Part shown: piece after piece, positions 42,603 through 51,352 of the stretch
How positions within the stretch are numbered: position 1 is the first letter of the stretch
Layout of the letters: each line of letters opens with the position of its first letter
Source of the DNA: Mangrovimicrobium sp033283265
GTDB lineage: Bacteria > Pseudomonadota > Gammaproteobacteria > Pseudomonadales > Halieaceae
Reading direction: 5' to 3'
NCBI GenBank assembly: GCA_033283265.1
Contig: JAWMQN010000001.1
Span: forward strand, 744,001 to 808,000
DNA length: 64,000 bases
Notes under the pieces: model-generated
The model's input: the letters and a program-made list of their open reading frames with translations, nothing else
Databases searched by the model: none
What the model was told of the DNA's origin: nothing
Program-made: the position numbers and the translations under genes

Positions 42603-44921
42603 TCAGCGCACCACCACCTGGACATCCCTGAAGTTCTGCAGCAGCGTCCTGTCGGCCGGGTTGGCGAGCCCGTCGCGCTGGCCGTCGACGGTCAGCCGTA
42701 CCAGGTAGGTACCCGCCTGCGCAAAGGAGACCTTGCGCTCGACCTCGACCACTTGCCGCGGCTGCTCCAGTACGGTTAGCAACGCGTTGTCATCTGCCAG
42801 GGCCGAGCTGTACTTTTCCACCCCGCCGGTCTCGCGGGGCTTTTCCACCGCTGTCACCGCTGCGTCAGCGCTGGTCATGCTCCAGCCGTACCGGACGATC
42901 CGGCCGGTGTTCGGCGGCATCTCGAGCCTGGCGGCCAGCTTCACCGGCTCGTTCACCGCGACCACCGCGCGCGAGCCGCCATTGGCCGTGTAGTGCATCA
43001 CGGGCTGCAGGCCGCGGCGCTCTGCCGCGGTCGCTGCGGCAATGACCTGGCCCTGTTCGACGCTGTAGACCGTCGACGCCGGCGGTGCGACACCCTCCTC
43101 CACCCAGGCGATCATGTCCATCAGCGACTGGCGGAAGATACCCGGCTCACCGCCCCCCGTCGCGTGGCTGCCATTGTCGTGCAGGTAGAAGCGCAGCATG
43201 TCGCCGGCCCTTTCGCCGCCCAGGGTTTTGCCCACACGCTCCGCGTAACCGACGTTGAATATCGGCCAGGAGAGCTGGTCGGCCATACCGGTGATGAGCA
43301 TGACCCGGGTCTGGATGTCGCCGGTTTCGACCCGCCCGCCCATCGTGCGGTAGCTGGAGTGCAGCAGCGCACTGATGTCTTCCCGCTGCGGGTATTTCGG
43401 CGAACCGTCCGCATTGCGGTACTGGTCGTGACTGCGAATGCCCTCGACGATGCTGTGCCGCGGGTAGAAATACATGGCCAGGATGAAGCGATTGTTGATG
43501 CGGATTTTTTTGCCGACTTGCAGCGCCGCGAGCAGCACGGGGCTGTTGATGATCGGCGTGGGTGGGGCCATGAAATTCTGTACGGTGCCGGTCAAGCTCA
43601 GCAAGCCGCTCTGCCTGTCGAGTTGGCCCACCAGGCTGAAGCGCCGCTTGTTCTCCGGCGGCGGCCCGAAGGAGCGCTGCGGGTCGATCAACCGCGTCGC
43701 GCCATCATCGGCGTAGACGAAATACTCCAGGTAGTTGTCGCCGGCCGTCCCCGCCGCAGGTAATTCCGCGGGGTCGAACTGCACTGCGATGGGCACGCCT
43801 GCCGCGTCGCGGGTGATGCCGGTGATCGTGGCGTAGCCGTCGATCAGCGCGGCTCGCAGGTAAGCCGGCGGATTGCTTCCCGCGTAACCGGGCTGGGACC
43901 AGAAATCGTCCTCGTAGCCGGGATCGCCGAGGCGGATATCGATGGGGTCGATCAGCGGCGTGAGACTGCGGAAGTGATTGCCGATGATCTCCCGCGGGTA
44001 GCCGGCGGCGAGAAATTCGTCGAGTACGGCCCTCTCCTCCGCATTCAGGCCGGCGTAGATGTCGCCCGTGCCGCCCGGAGCCGCGGCCGCCCCAATGGCG
44101 TCGCGCTTCGCCTGGGGAATGCCCATCGTGTAGTGCGCCTGCCAGTAGAACGAGTGGTACTGCGCGTCGACGCTGGTGCCGATGCACTGCGCCTGCACGC
44201 CGTCCCACACGCCGCTGGTATTCTCGGCGGCGGCCATCGCCACCGTGCCGCCACCGCTGCAGCCCCAGAAATAGCTGTAGATTTTGTCATCGCTGCCGTA
44301 GAGCTTGCGCGCGTAGGCCCTGGCGACCTTGGTTGCAGCGGCTTCGTGCCGGTGGCTGGCCACCGCGTTCGGCGCACTGGCGCTCATCCAGTTGATGGAA
44401 AAGGCGCCGCTGGTAAACGCCAGCTGGTCATCGACCACACCGCCCCCGCTGGGGTGCTGTTGCTGGAAGGAGCGATGGCGCCAGAACTGCTTGTCCGGGA
44501 AGCGCCATACGTAGTCCTGCTGGAATGTCGTCGGGCTCTGGCGCACCCCCTCGGGGAGCGTCTCCAGCGTGTGGGTGGCCGGGAAATGCCCGCTGACCTC
44601 GAGGTAGGGTATCAACGGCCCGCCGGGCACCTGGAAGGCCAGCTCCTCGGTACCGGTGATGACGAAGGTACTTTCGTTGTAGTCCGGGTCGATACAGCTG
44701 CCGTCGATCAGCAGTTGCGGCTCGACGCCGGCGTCCCTGTCCAGCTGGCTGAAGGGAGCGAACTTGCAGGTCCCGGCCGCCGCTGTGGTGGCCATGGCGG
44801 GTACGGCGAGACCGAGTGAAATCGCGCCCACGGCTGCAACGAGCCGCAGGGCCCCGAAGCGCGGTGACTCACCCCGGCGCCTGTCTTTCAGGCGGGTCAC
44901 TGGCGTGCAGTACTTGCTCAT
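42603..44921 (-). CDS. Exported alpha/beta-hydrolase, tannase/feruloyl-esterase-like
   Basis: A 772-residue protein with a long basic N-terminal region followed by a hydrophobic export signal (about residues 28-46, LVAAVGAISLGLAVPAMATT). The nucleophile elbow is GCSGGG in YFWGCSGGGTVAMAAAENTSGVWDG, with later HDNGSHATGGGEPG suitable for the catalytic His; this is nearest to the tannase/feruloyl esterase group. The C-terminus (from about 670) looks like a small beta domain. The ATG at 44921 is set by GAAGGAGAG; an upstream GTG at 44948 overlaps that site. It probably releases acids or sugars from esters taken up or bound at the surface. Confidence 0.7.
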   Translation of the reverse strand: MSKYCTPVTRLKDRRRGESPRFGALRLVAAVGAISLGLAVPAMATTAAAGTCKFAPFSQLDRDAGVEPQLLIDGSCIDPDYNESTFVITGTEELAFQVPGGPLIPYLEVSGHFPATHTLETLPEGVRQSPTTFQQDYVWRFPDKQFWRHRSFQQQHPSGGGVVDDQLAFTSGAFSINWMSASAPNAVASHRHEAAATKVARAYARKLYGSDDKIYSYFWGCSGGGTVAMAAAENTSGVWDGVQAQCIGTSVDAQYHSFYWQAHYTMGIPQAKRDAIGAAAAPGGTGDIYAGLNAEERAVLDEFLAAGYPREIIGNHFRSLTPLIDPIDIRLGDPGYEDDFWSQPGYAGSNPPAYLRAALIDGYATITGITRDAAGVPIAVQFDPAELPAAGTAGDNYLEYFVYADDGATRLIDPQRSFGPPPENKRRFSLVGQLDRQSGLLSLTGTVQNFMAPPTPIINSPVLLAALQVGKKIRINNRFILAMYFYPRHSIVEGIRSHDQYRNADGSPKYPQREDISALLHSSYRTMGGRVETGDIQTRVMLITGMADQLSWPIFNVGYAERVGKTLGGERAGDMLRFYLHDNGSHATGGGEPGIFRQSLMDMIAWVEEGVAPPASTVYSVEQGQVIAAATAAERRGLQPVMHYTANGGSRAVVAVNEPVKLAARLEMPPNTGRIVRYGWSMTSADAAVTAVEKPRETGGVEKYSSALADDNALLTVLEQPRQVVEVERKVSFAQAGTYLVRLTVDGQRDGLANPADRTLLQNFRDVQVVVR

Positions 44922-45058
44922 TTTTCTCTCCTTCTTATTGCTTTTCACCGGCTGCCTGGGTGGCGGCGGAGGCGGCCTGCAGTAGTGCCGGCCAGAGTCT
45001 GGTTGGTTTCATCATTTGCCGTTCTCCCCGGTTATTGGTGGATTTATGTCTGGGAGAC

Positions 45059-45092
45059 AAAAACGGCCGGCACCTTTGCGGATACCGGCCGT
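45059..45092 (-). terminator. Intrinsic terminator after exported SurE
   Basis: On the minus strand ACGGCCGG, a 14-base loop and CCGGCCGT (45092-45063) are followed by a T-run (45063-45059). It lies 27 bases past the surE stop, so surE and the hydrolase gene downstream appear to be separate transcripts or only partly read through. Confidence 0.75.
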
Positions 45093-45119
45093 CACTGTGC
45101 AGCGGGTTCTCTCCCCCGC

Positions 45120-46118
45120 TCAGGGTTTCGGCGCCGCGATGAGCTGGTCCAGCTGGCGGACCAGGCCCTGTGCGGCTGGCGAATGTGCGGTGTAGTCGGG
45201 CTCGATGGGCACGATGGTGATATAGCCCTCGGCGTAGAGCGCGCTGTCGGAATTCTCCACATCCGCCTCCTTCACCACGCCGCCGCTGATGCGTTTGGAT
45301 GTCGCGGTGGCGCCCACCGGCATGCCGGCGCAGTCACCCTCGCAGGCCAGCGACATGTTGATCGCCCCGCCCAACTGCCGGATGTACAGCAGCCGGCCCT
45401 GGCTGGCGATACGCTCGCCCAGCGGCTCGCCCGGCGGGTAGTTGATGTTGAGCCCCATGCCGGTCGGCAGGAGCCCCGCCTCACCCCTGGCAAAGGCCGG
45501 TGCCGCGGCCAGCTTGCCGACCAGGGCGACGATGTAATCGGCCACCTGCCTGCAAGCCGCGGGAATTTCCTCGGCCCTGGGCACCACCGCATCCTCCGGC
45601 GACGCGGGCTCCTTGAAATGGCAGCGTTCGTCGGTGCTGATGGCGATGGCCGGGATGGAGTCGCCCATCATGCGGCCGATACTGAGGATGGTCGCGCCGA
45701 CGGTGCCGGAAACCTGGGTGGTGGGGCCGATATTGGCGCCGTCGTTGATCCCCGAGATCAGCAGGTCCGGCGCCGCGTTGCGGCGCTGGGTGGCAATGTT
45801 GATGGCGATCACCCCGGCGGTCGCCGGTTCGGCACTGCCGGATTCCGTCGCCACCGAGTAGATGCCCTCTGCCTGCTTGCGAATGACCAGCGGTTCCATG
45901 TTGATCGCGGCGCTGCTGCCGCTCTCCCCCGCGTAGGGTCCGGCCAGCGTCACCGTGTGCCCCGCCGCGGTCAGGGCGTTGTACAGGGCGTTGATGCCGT
46001 AGGTCGGCCAGCCGTCATCGTTGGTCAGGGCAATATTCAGCGAGGGCGCTTCGGCTGCCTGCACCGCCCCCTGGGCCAGGGCCAGGCAGAGGGCGAAAAT
46101 GGGTTTGAGTTTTTTCAT
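45120..46118 (-). CDS. SurE-family 5'/3'-nucleotidase, exported form
   Basis: A 332-residue protein with a signal peptide (residues 1-22, ending in VQAAEA). The mature start LNIALTNDDGWPTYGINALYNAL carries the metal-binding NDD of SurE, followed by SGSSAAIN and SGINDGANIG. Ordinary SurE is cytoplasmic, about 250 residues, and works in nucleotide and survival metabolism; an exported, longer form probably works as a periplasmic phosphatase. I use the ATG at 46118, directly before the hydrophobic signal. Confidence 0.85.
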   Translation of the reverse strand: MKKLKPIFALCLALAQGAVQAAEAPSLNIALTNDDGWPTYGINALYNALTAAGHTVTLAGPYAGESGSSAAINMEPLVIRKQAEGIYSVATESGSAEPATAGVIAINIATQRRNAAPDLLISGINDGANIGPTTQVSGTVGATILSIGRMMGDSIPAIAISTDERCHFKEPASPEDAVVPRAEEIPAACRQVADYIVALVGKLAAAPAFARGEAGLLPTGMGLNINYPPGEPLGERIASQGRLLYIRQLGGAINMSLACEGDCAGMPVGATATSKRISGGVVKEADVENSDSALYAEGYITIVPIEPDYTAHSPAAQGLVRQLDQLIAAPKP

Positions 46119-46213
46119 GCTGCTACTCTCGTTTACGGGGCTGCGGATTATCGCAGCTTTGCCAATGTCTCTGTAACCGGTCGGCACACACGGGGCTGCC
46201 GCGCGACAGGTAT

Positions 46214-47194
46214 TCAGTCACGCAATTGCAGTACGACTCTCCCGGCGCTGTCGCCCGCGGCCACCCGCGACATCGCCTGTTCGAACTCCTCCAGCGGCAG
46301 GCAGCTGTCGATCGCCGGCCGCAGCTCGCCCCGCCCGGCGAGGGCGAACAGCGCCGCCAGCTCTTCCGCCGCGGCCCCGGGATGGGCGCGGCCGTACTGC
46401 TGCAGGTTGACGCCCACCAGGCTGGCGCTGCGCAGCAGCGGCAGGTTGGTCGGCAGTGCCGGGATGCCGCCGGGGAAGCCGACCACCAGGTGGCGCCCGC
46501 CCACGCCGAGGCGGCGGAAGGCCGCTTCGCTGAGCTCGCCGCCCACCGGGTCGAAAACCACATCCAGTGGACGGTCGGCGCAGGCGCTGATGACCGCTTC
46601 CCGCCAGTGCGGATCCGCGGAGTCGACAACGGCGTCCGCCCCCGCCTGCAGGGCGAGCTCGCGGCGCCCGGGGGTGCTGGCGCTGCCGATCACCCGGGCG
46701 CCCAGCGCCCTGCCCAGTTGCACCGCGGCGTAGCCCGTCGCCCCACCGGCGCCGAGCACCAGCAGGGTTTCCTTCGCCTGCAGCGCGCCGCGGGTGTGCA
46801 GGCCGTGCCAGGCGGTCAGGTAGCTGACCAGGAAGACGCTGCCCTCGACGAAGGACATGCCCGCGGGCAGCGGGTGCAGGCTGCCGGCCGGTATGTTGCA
46901 GTAATCGGCAAACACCCCGCCCCAGCGGCTGCCCAGCACGCGCTGGCCAATGCTGAAGCCGGCGACACCCGGTCCCAGCGCCACGACCACGCCGGCGCAC
47001 TCACTGCCGGGAATAAAGGGAACCGGCGCCTTGTGCTGGTACTTGCCCGTGGCGTTGAGCACATCGACAAAACTGACGCCTGCCGCGTGCACCTCCACGC
47101 GTACTTCACCCTCCCCGGGCGGGCCCGGGTCGTGGTCGCGCAGGCGGTAGCCGCTCACGGGGCCGAGTTCATCGCCGATCACCGCGCGCGGCAT
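46214..47194 (-). CDS. Zinc-less MDR / NADPH:quinone oxidoreductase family protein
   Basis: A 326-residue medium-chain dehydrogenase. The N-terminal part (GEVRVEVHAAGVSFVDVLNATGKYQHKAPVPFIPGSECAGVV) lacks the structural zinc cysteines, and the nucleotide-binding motif is GAGGATGYAAVQLGRALGARVIG. This is typical of quinone oxidoreductases and enoyl reductases of the QOR group. It lies downstream of an acyl-CoA synthetase in a leftward cluster and may reduce an enone or quinone from that pathway. Confidence 0.88.
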   Translation of the reverse strand: MPRAVIGDELGPVSGYRLRDHDPGPPGEGEVRVEVHAAGVSFVDVLNATGKYQHKAPVPFIPGSECAGVVVALGPGVAGFSIGQRVLGSRWGGVFADYCNIPAGSLHPLPAGMSFVEGSVFLVSYLTAWHGLHTRGALQAKETLLVLGAGGATGYAAVQLGRALGARVIGSASTPGRRELALQAGADAVVDSADPHWREAVISACADRPLDVVFDPVGGELSEAAFRRLGVGGRHLVVGFPGGIPALPTNLPLLRSASLVGVNLQQYGRAHPGAAAEELAALFALAGRGELRPAIDSCLPLEEFEQAMSRVAAGDSAGRVVLQLRD

Positions 47195-47284
47195 GTCCGC
47201 TCCCCGCGCTGAAGTTCTGGAATGCTGTAGAGATTCTGTTTCAAAAGCTTTTGCGTCCTGAATCGTTATTCGGGGTGGTCGGGC

Positions 47285-48847
47285 TCAGGACTGCCAGGGC
47301 TGGTCCGAGCCGTAGAGTTTGCGCAGTTCCTTCTTGGCGAGCTTGCCCGAGGGCAGGCGCGGCAACTCCTCGACGAACTGGTAACTGCGCGGGCAGGTCA
47401 CCGCGGAGATACGCTCGCGGCACCACTGGTCGATCTCGCGCTGCAGGTCGGCGCCGGCGTCGGCCCAGTCCACCGGCTGGACGATGGCTTTGACTTCTTC
47501 GCCGTACTCGGGGTTGGGCACGCCGATCACCGCCACGTCGATGACCTTCGGGTGCAGGATGATGCAGTCCTCGATCATCTGCGGGTAGATGTTCACGCCG
47601 CCGGAAATAATGGTGAAATCCTTGCGGTCGGTGAGGAACAGGTAGCCCTCCTCGTCGAGGTGGCCAATGTCGCCGACGCTGGCCCAGTCCGGGTGCTGCG
47701 GGTGGCGGGTGGCGCCGGTCTTCGCCGCATCGTTGAGGTAGTCGGAACCCCGGCCGGGCTCAACCTCGAAGTAGAGCAGGCCGTCCTCGCCCACGGGCAA
47801 TTCCGTACCATCCTCGGCACAGATATGCATGGCACCCTGGATGCTTCTGCCCACCGAGCCCGGCTTGCGCAGCCACTCCTCGGCGCGAATATAGGTAGCG
47901 CCGATGTTCTCCGTCGCGCCGTAGTACTCGTCGATGATCGGCCCCCACCAGTCGAGCATCTGCCGCTTGATACCCACCGGGCAGGGCGCCGCCGCGTGGG
48001 TGGCGAACTTGAGCGAGCTGATGTCGATGCTGTCGCGCAGTTCAACGGGCAGAGCCAGCATGCGCACGAACATGGTCGGCACGAACTGGGCGACGCAGAC
48101 CCGGTATGTCTCGATCGCCCGCAGGCAGGCCAGGGCATCGAACTTGCGCAGGGTGACGAAGGTGCCGCCGAGCCGGTGGGTCACCAGCATGGTCGACAGC
48201 GGGGCCCCGTGGTAGACCGGACCGCAGTTCATGGTAATCAGCGGGTCGAAGCGCTCGTAGAGGCCGACGCCGCTGTCCGAGGGCGAGAGCTGGGTAATCG
48301 GGCCCGGCTGGAACTTGTGCAGGATGCCCTTGGGCCTGCCGGTACTGCCGCTGGAGTAGAGGAAGTGGTAGCCGGATATCTCGTCCGCTACCGGTGTGCG
48401 CGGCAGCCCCTGAGCCGCTTCCCACAGGCTGCGTGCGCCGGGAAGCACCGCGCCATCGACGCTGAATATGTGCTCGATGGCGGGGAGCCGATGCCCGCGG
48501 TCAGCCAGCAGTTGCCGCGGGGTATCCCCCACCGCTTCCGTGGTGATCAGCACGGTCGCGCCACTGTCGCCGATGATATACTCCGCCTCGTCCGGCTTGA
48601 GGTGCGAGGAGAGCAGCGCCATCAGCAGGCCGGAGCGCTGCGCCGCCCAGTAGATCAGCGGGAAATCCCGGCTGTTTTTCAGCATCAGCGCAATGCGATC
48701 CTGCGGCTTGAGGCCAAGGCTGCGGAACAGGTGGGCCAACTGGTTGGAGCCCTCGTCGAGTTCCCGGTAGGTGAGCACCTCGCCGCTATCGGCGACGACA
48801 AAAGCTGCCCGGTCGGGATGGTTGGCCGCGTGCTGGTACGGATGCAT
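47285..48847 (-). CDS. Acyl-CoA synthetase (AMP-forming)
   Basis: A 520-residue adenylate-forming enzyme. The phosphate-binding loop is YSSGSTGRPKG, the acid-binding region YYGATENIG, and the C-terminal motifs RKDFTIISGGVNIYPQMIED and LPRLPSGKLAKKEL carry the catalytic lysine. It activates a carboxylic acid to its CoA thioester with ATP. Its neighbours (acyl-CoA dehydrogenase, SDRs) suggest beta-oxidation-like degradation of a side chain or ring acid. Specificity unknown. Confidence 0.92.
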   Translation of the reverse strand: MHPYQHAANHPDRAAFVVADSGEVLTYRELDEGSNQLAHLFRSLGLKPQDRIALMLKNSRDFPLIYWAAQRSGLLMALLSSHLKPDEAEYIIGDSGATVLITTEAVGDTPRQLLADRGHRLPAIEHIFSVDGAVLPGARSLWEAAQGLPRTPVADEISGYHFLYSSGSTGRPKGILHKFQPGPITQLSPSDSGVGLYERFDPLITMNCGPVYHGAPLSTMLVTHRLGGTFVTLRKFDALACLRAIETYRVCVAQFVPTMFVRMLALPVELRDSIDISSLKFATHAAAPCPVGIKRQMLDWWGPIIDEYYGATENIGATYIRAEEWLRKPGSVGRSIQGAMHICAEDGTELPVGEDGLLYFEVEPGRGSDYLNDAAKTGATRHPQHPDWASVGDIGHLDEEGYLFLTDRKDFTIISGGVNIYPQMIEDCIILHPKVIDVAVIGVPNPEYGEEVKAIVQPVDWADAGADLQREIDQWCRERISAVTCPRSYQFVEELPRLPSGKLAKKELRKLYGSDQPWQS

Positions 48848-48941
48848 GAGTGTCCCTTTGTTGCGCTACTTATTCTGGCTGGGGAAATACCCTAAGTGAA
48901 ACCGGCGCGAAGTCAATTTACAGTTGCTTCACTTGCAGTTT

Positions 48942-49685
48942 CTAGCCGCGCTGCCCGCCATCGACGCGCAGTATCGCCCCGGTGGTAAAGGCCGATGCAT
49001 CGCTGGCCAGCATCAACACCGCAAGGACGACTTCGGCGGGCTGGCCGGCCCGCCCTGCCGCATTGCCAAATTGCGCGGTCACCTCCTCCGTCCAGTCCTC
49101 GTGGGCAGCAGTCAGGAAGGGCCCGGGGGAGACGGTATTCACCCGCACCGACGGCCCGTACTCCTTCGCCAGCGACACCGTCATATGGTTGAGCGCCGAT
49201 TTGGCCGCGCCGTAGGGCACCACACCCGGCACTGCCATCAGCGCACCGGTGGAACTGATATTGATGATGCTCCCACCCTGCCCCGCCGCCATGCGCTGTG
49301 CGACCTGGCTGGCAAGGCGGAAAGGCCCCTTGAAGTTGAGGTTCATCACCGCGTCGAAGAGCTTCTCGCTGACCTCGTGGCTGGGACAGGAAGGCGACAT
49401 CCCGGCGTTGTTGACCAGGATGTCGATGCGACCGAACTCCGCGTAGACCCGCTCCACCAGGGCGTCGCACTGCTCCCAACGGCCGACATGGGTAGCGACC
49501 GCCAGCGCCCGCACAGCGTGAGCACGGGCCTCCTCCGCCACCGTCTCGCAATTCTCCAGCTTGCGGCTGGCGATCACCACATCCGCCCCGCGCGCGGCCA
49601 GGGCCAGCACCATCTCCCGGCCGAGCCCCTGGGAACCGCCGGTAACCAGCGCCACCTTGCCGCGAAAATCGAGCAGTGGATCCAT
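48942..49685 (-). CDS. Short-chain dehydrogenase/reductase (SDR)
   Basis: A 247-residue SDR: TGGSQGLG, NNAGMSPSCP, NISSTGALMAVPGVV and YGAAKSA, ending in VDGGQRG. ASRKLEN after the second strand suggests NADP(H). The ATG at 49685 starts two bases after the acyl-CoA dehydrogenase stop, so the two are translationally close. It may oxidise the hydroxyacyl-CoA product of the pathway. Confidence 0.9.
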   Translation of the reverse strand: MDPLLDFRGKVALVTGGSQGLGREMVLALAARGADVVIASRKLENCETVAEEARAHAVRALAVATHVGRWEQCDALVERVYAEFGRIDILVNNAGMSPSCPSHEVSEKLFDAVMNLNFKGPFRLASQVAQRMAAGQGGSIINISSTGALMAVPGVVPYGAAKSALNHMTVSLAKEYGPSVRVNTVSPGPFLTAAHEDWTEEVTAQFGNAAGRAGQPAEVVLAVLMLASDASAFTTGAILRVDGGQRG

Positions 49686-49687
49686 GT

Positions 49688-50986
49688 TCAGTCCTCCAGC
49701 AGGTGGGCCCATTTCTGCTTCGCCTGCTCCAGCCGGGTCGGGATGTGGTCGCTGGGGAACAGGCCCTCTACGGGTTTGGCCTTTTTCAGCAGCGCTTTCG
49801 CCACCTGCACCTGGTGCACCTCGGTCGGTCCGTCCGCCACCGCGAGGGTGGGCGCCCCGGCCCAGATTTTTGCCAGCGGTGTTTCCAGCGACACACCGAG
49901 GGAGCCGTGCAGGTGCACCGCCCGCTTGGCCACCTCGTAGAACACCTTGCCGAGCTGGATCTTGCACATGCCGATGTGCGTGCGCGCCGCGCCGTGGGGC
50001 TGGGTGTCGATGATCCACGCGGTCTTCAGCACCAGCAGGCGGAACTGCTCGAGGTCCACCGCCGAGTCGGCGATCATGCCCTGCACGAACTGGTGCTCAG
50101 CCAGCTGTTTGCCCTTGGTCTGCCGCGACAGCGCGCGCTCCAGCATCATGTCCAGCGCCCGCTGCAGCAGGCCCACCGTGCGCATGCAGTGGTGGATACG
50201 TCCGCCACCGAGGCGCGCCTGGGCGACCTTGAAGGCGCCCCCCGGCTCGCCGAGCATGGCATCCGCCGGCACCCGCACCTGGTTGTAGCGCATGAAGGCG
50301 TGGATGCCGTCGTCCACCGAAGGGTCTGCGGAATCCGACATGATCTTGCTGTTGCGGATGATCTCGATGCCAGGCGTGTTGGCGTCGACCAGGAACATCG
50401 ACATGCGCTCGTGGGGCTTGTTTTCCGGGTTGGTCACCGCCATGACGATGAGGAACTCGGCATAGCGGGCGTTGGAGGAAAACCACTTGTAGCCGTCGAT
50501 CACCCACTCGTCGCCCTCCCGCCAGGCCCGGCACTCGAACTCCAGCGGGTCCGCACCGGCCTGGGGTTCGGTCATGGAGAAGCAGGAGACGATGTCCCCG
50601 GCCATCAGCGGGTCGAGGTATTTCCGCTTCTGCTCCGCGGTACCGAACATGGCGAGGATTTCCGCGTTGCCGGTATCCGGCGCCTGGGTGCCGAAGATGG
50701 TCGGCGCCCAGCTGGAGCGGCCGATGATCTCGTTCATCAGCGCCAGCTTCACCTGGCCGAAGCCGGGGCCGCCGAGGTCGGGGCCGAGGTGACAGGCCCA
50801 CAGCCCCTGCGCCCTCACCTGCTCCTGCAGCGGCCTGACGATGCGCCGCGCCTTGCTGTTCTTCACGTCGTACATGTCGGCCGCGTTGGGGAACAGCAGG
50901 TCCACCAGCTCGCACTCCTCGCGCACGAAGTCGTACATCCAGTCGAGCTTCGCCTGGAACTCGGGTTCGACGCTGAAATCAATCAT
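49688..50986 (-). CDS. Acyl-CoA dehydrogenase
   Basis: A 432-residue flavoprotein. Family marks include MTEPQAGADPLEFECRAWREGDEWVIDGYKWFSSNA in the FAD/substrate domain and the C-terminal RAVHLHGSLGVSLETPLAKIWAGAPTLAVADGPTEVHQVQVAK. This matches the long-chain/ACAD10-11-like branch that often sits beside an aminoglycoside-phosphotransferase-like kinase, as it does here at 51353. It makes an enoyl-CoA and passes electrons to electron-transfer flavoprotein. Confidence 0.92.
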   Translation of the reverse strand: MIDFSVEPEFQAKLDWMYDFVREECELVDLLFPNAADMYDVKNSKARRIVRPLQEQVRAQGLWACHLGPDLGGPGFGQVKLALMNEIIGRSSWAPTIFGTQAPDTGNAEILAMFGTAEQKRKYLDPLMAGDIVSCFSMTEPQAGADPLEFECRAWREGDEWVIDGYKWFSSNARYAEFLIVMAVTNPENKPHERMSMFLVDANTPGIEIIRNSKIMSDSADPSVDDGIHAFMRYNQVRVPADAMLGEPGGAFKVAQARLGGGRIHHCMRTVGLLQRALDMMLERALSRQTKGKQLAEHQFVQGMIADSAVDLEQFRLLVLKTAWIIDTQPHGAARTHIGMCKIQLGKVFYEVAKRAVHLHGSLGVSLETPLAKIWAGAPTLAVADGPTEVHQVQVAKALLKKAKPVEGLFPSDHIPTRLEQAKQKWAHLLED

Positions 50987-51047
50987 TGGGGTTTGCCTCT
51001 TCTGCTTCTCGTTATTTGTCTGGATTTAGGTTTCATGCTGGGCCGCC

Positions 51048-51122
51048 GCATCCAGCCGCGGGTTGTCCGCGCTTACTCGAAAGCGTTTTGACTCGACGCA
51101 CGGACAACCCGCGGCTGGATGC
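51048..51122. repeat. Variable-arm hairpin, family I, copy E
   Basis: Perfect 22-base arms (51048-51069 and 51101-51122, starting GCATCCAGCCGCGGGTTGTC) enclose a centre with CTTACTCGAAAGCGTTTTG, related to CTTGCTCAGAAAGCGTTTAT of copy A at 29203-29222. The arms share only the terminal GCATCCAGC with copy B. It is just upstream of the acyl-CoA dehydrogenase start. Confidence 0.8.
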
Positions 51123-51184
51123 TCCCGTGGGTGCGGGCCCACCTGCTGCGAGACGGTGACCCGTTGGCGGGATTGGCACGGCCT

Positions 51185-51304
51185 GCACGTGCGATGAAAT
51201 ACTTGCCGCAGAAACCGTTAGGCGACAGGACGTCGCCGCTCGAGCCTGCACATGGATGTGCGCTTTTTGGCGTGTTTCTGCGGCAAGTATTTCATCGCGC
51301 GTGC
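51185..51304. repeat. Variable-arm hairpin element, family II, copy 3
   Basis: Outer arms of 31 bases (51185-51215 and 51274-51304) pair at 30 positions. The core, in reverse orientation to copy 2 at 18248-18343, contains GGCGACAGGACGTCGCC, GAGCCTG, GCACATGGATGTGC (51248-51261) and CGCTTTTTGG. The core matches copy 2 over almost its whole length, but the outer arms are unrelated. Confidence 0.8.
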
Positions 51305-51352
51305 GGACGCAAACACCATTCAGGTCCGCCATCAGAAAGCCGCCACAGCTAC

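Larger units (their letters stand above)
50987..51352. other. 366-base gap with two hairpin elements
   Basis: Between the acyl-CoA dehydrogenase and the phosphotransferase gene on the same strand. It holds family I copy E (51048-51122) and family II copy 3 (51185-51304), about 60 bases apart. The rest shows nothing; the two insertions may have separated genes that once adjoined. Confidence 0.7.

Noticed and set aside
29178..51122. Reading the variable-arm hairpins as a CRISPR array or integron attC sites
   Set aside because: There is no regular repeat-spacer pattern of CRISPR size and no cas or integrase gene; the conserved part is the loop, with arms of full complementarity, unlike the attC R and L boxes.
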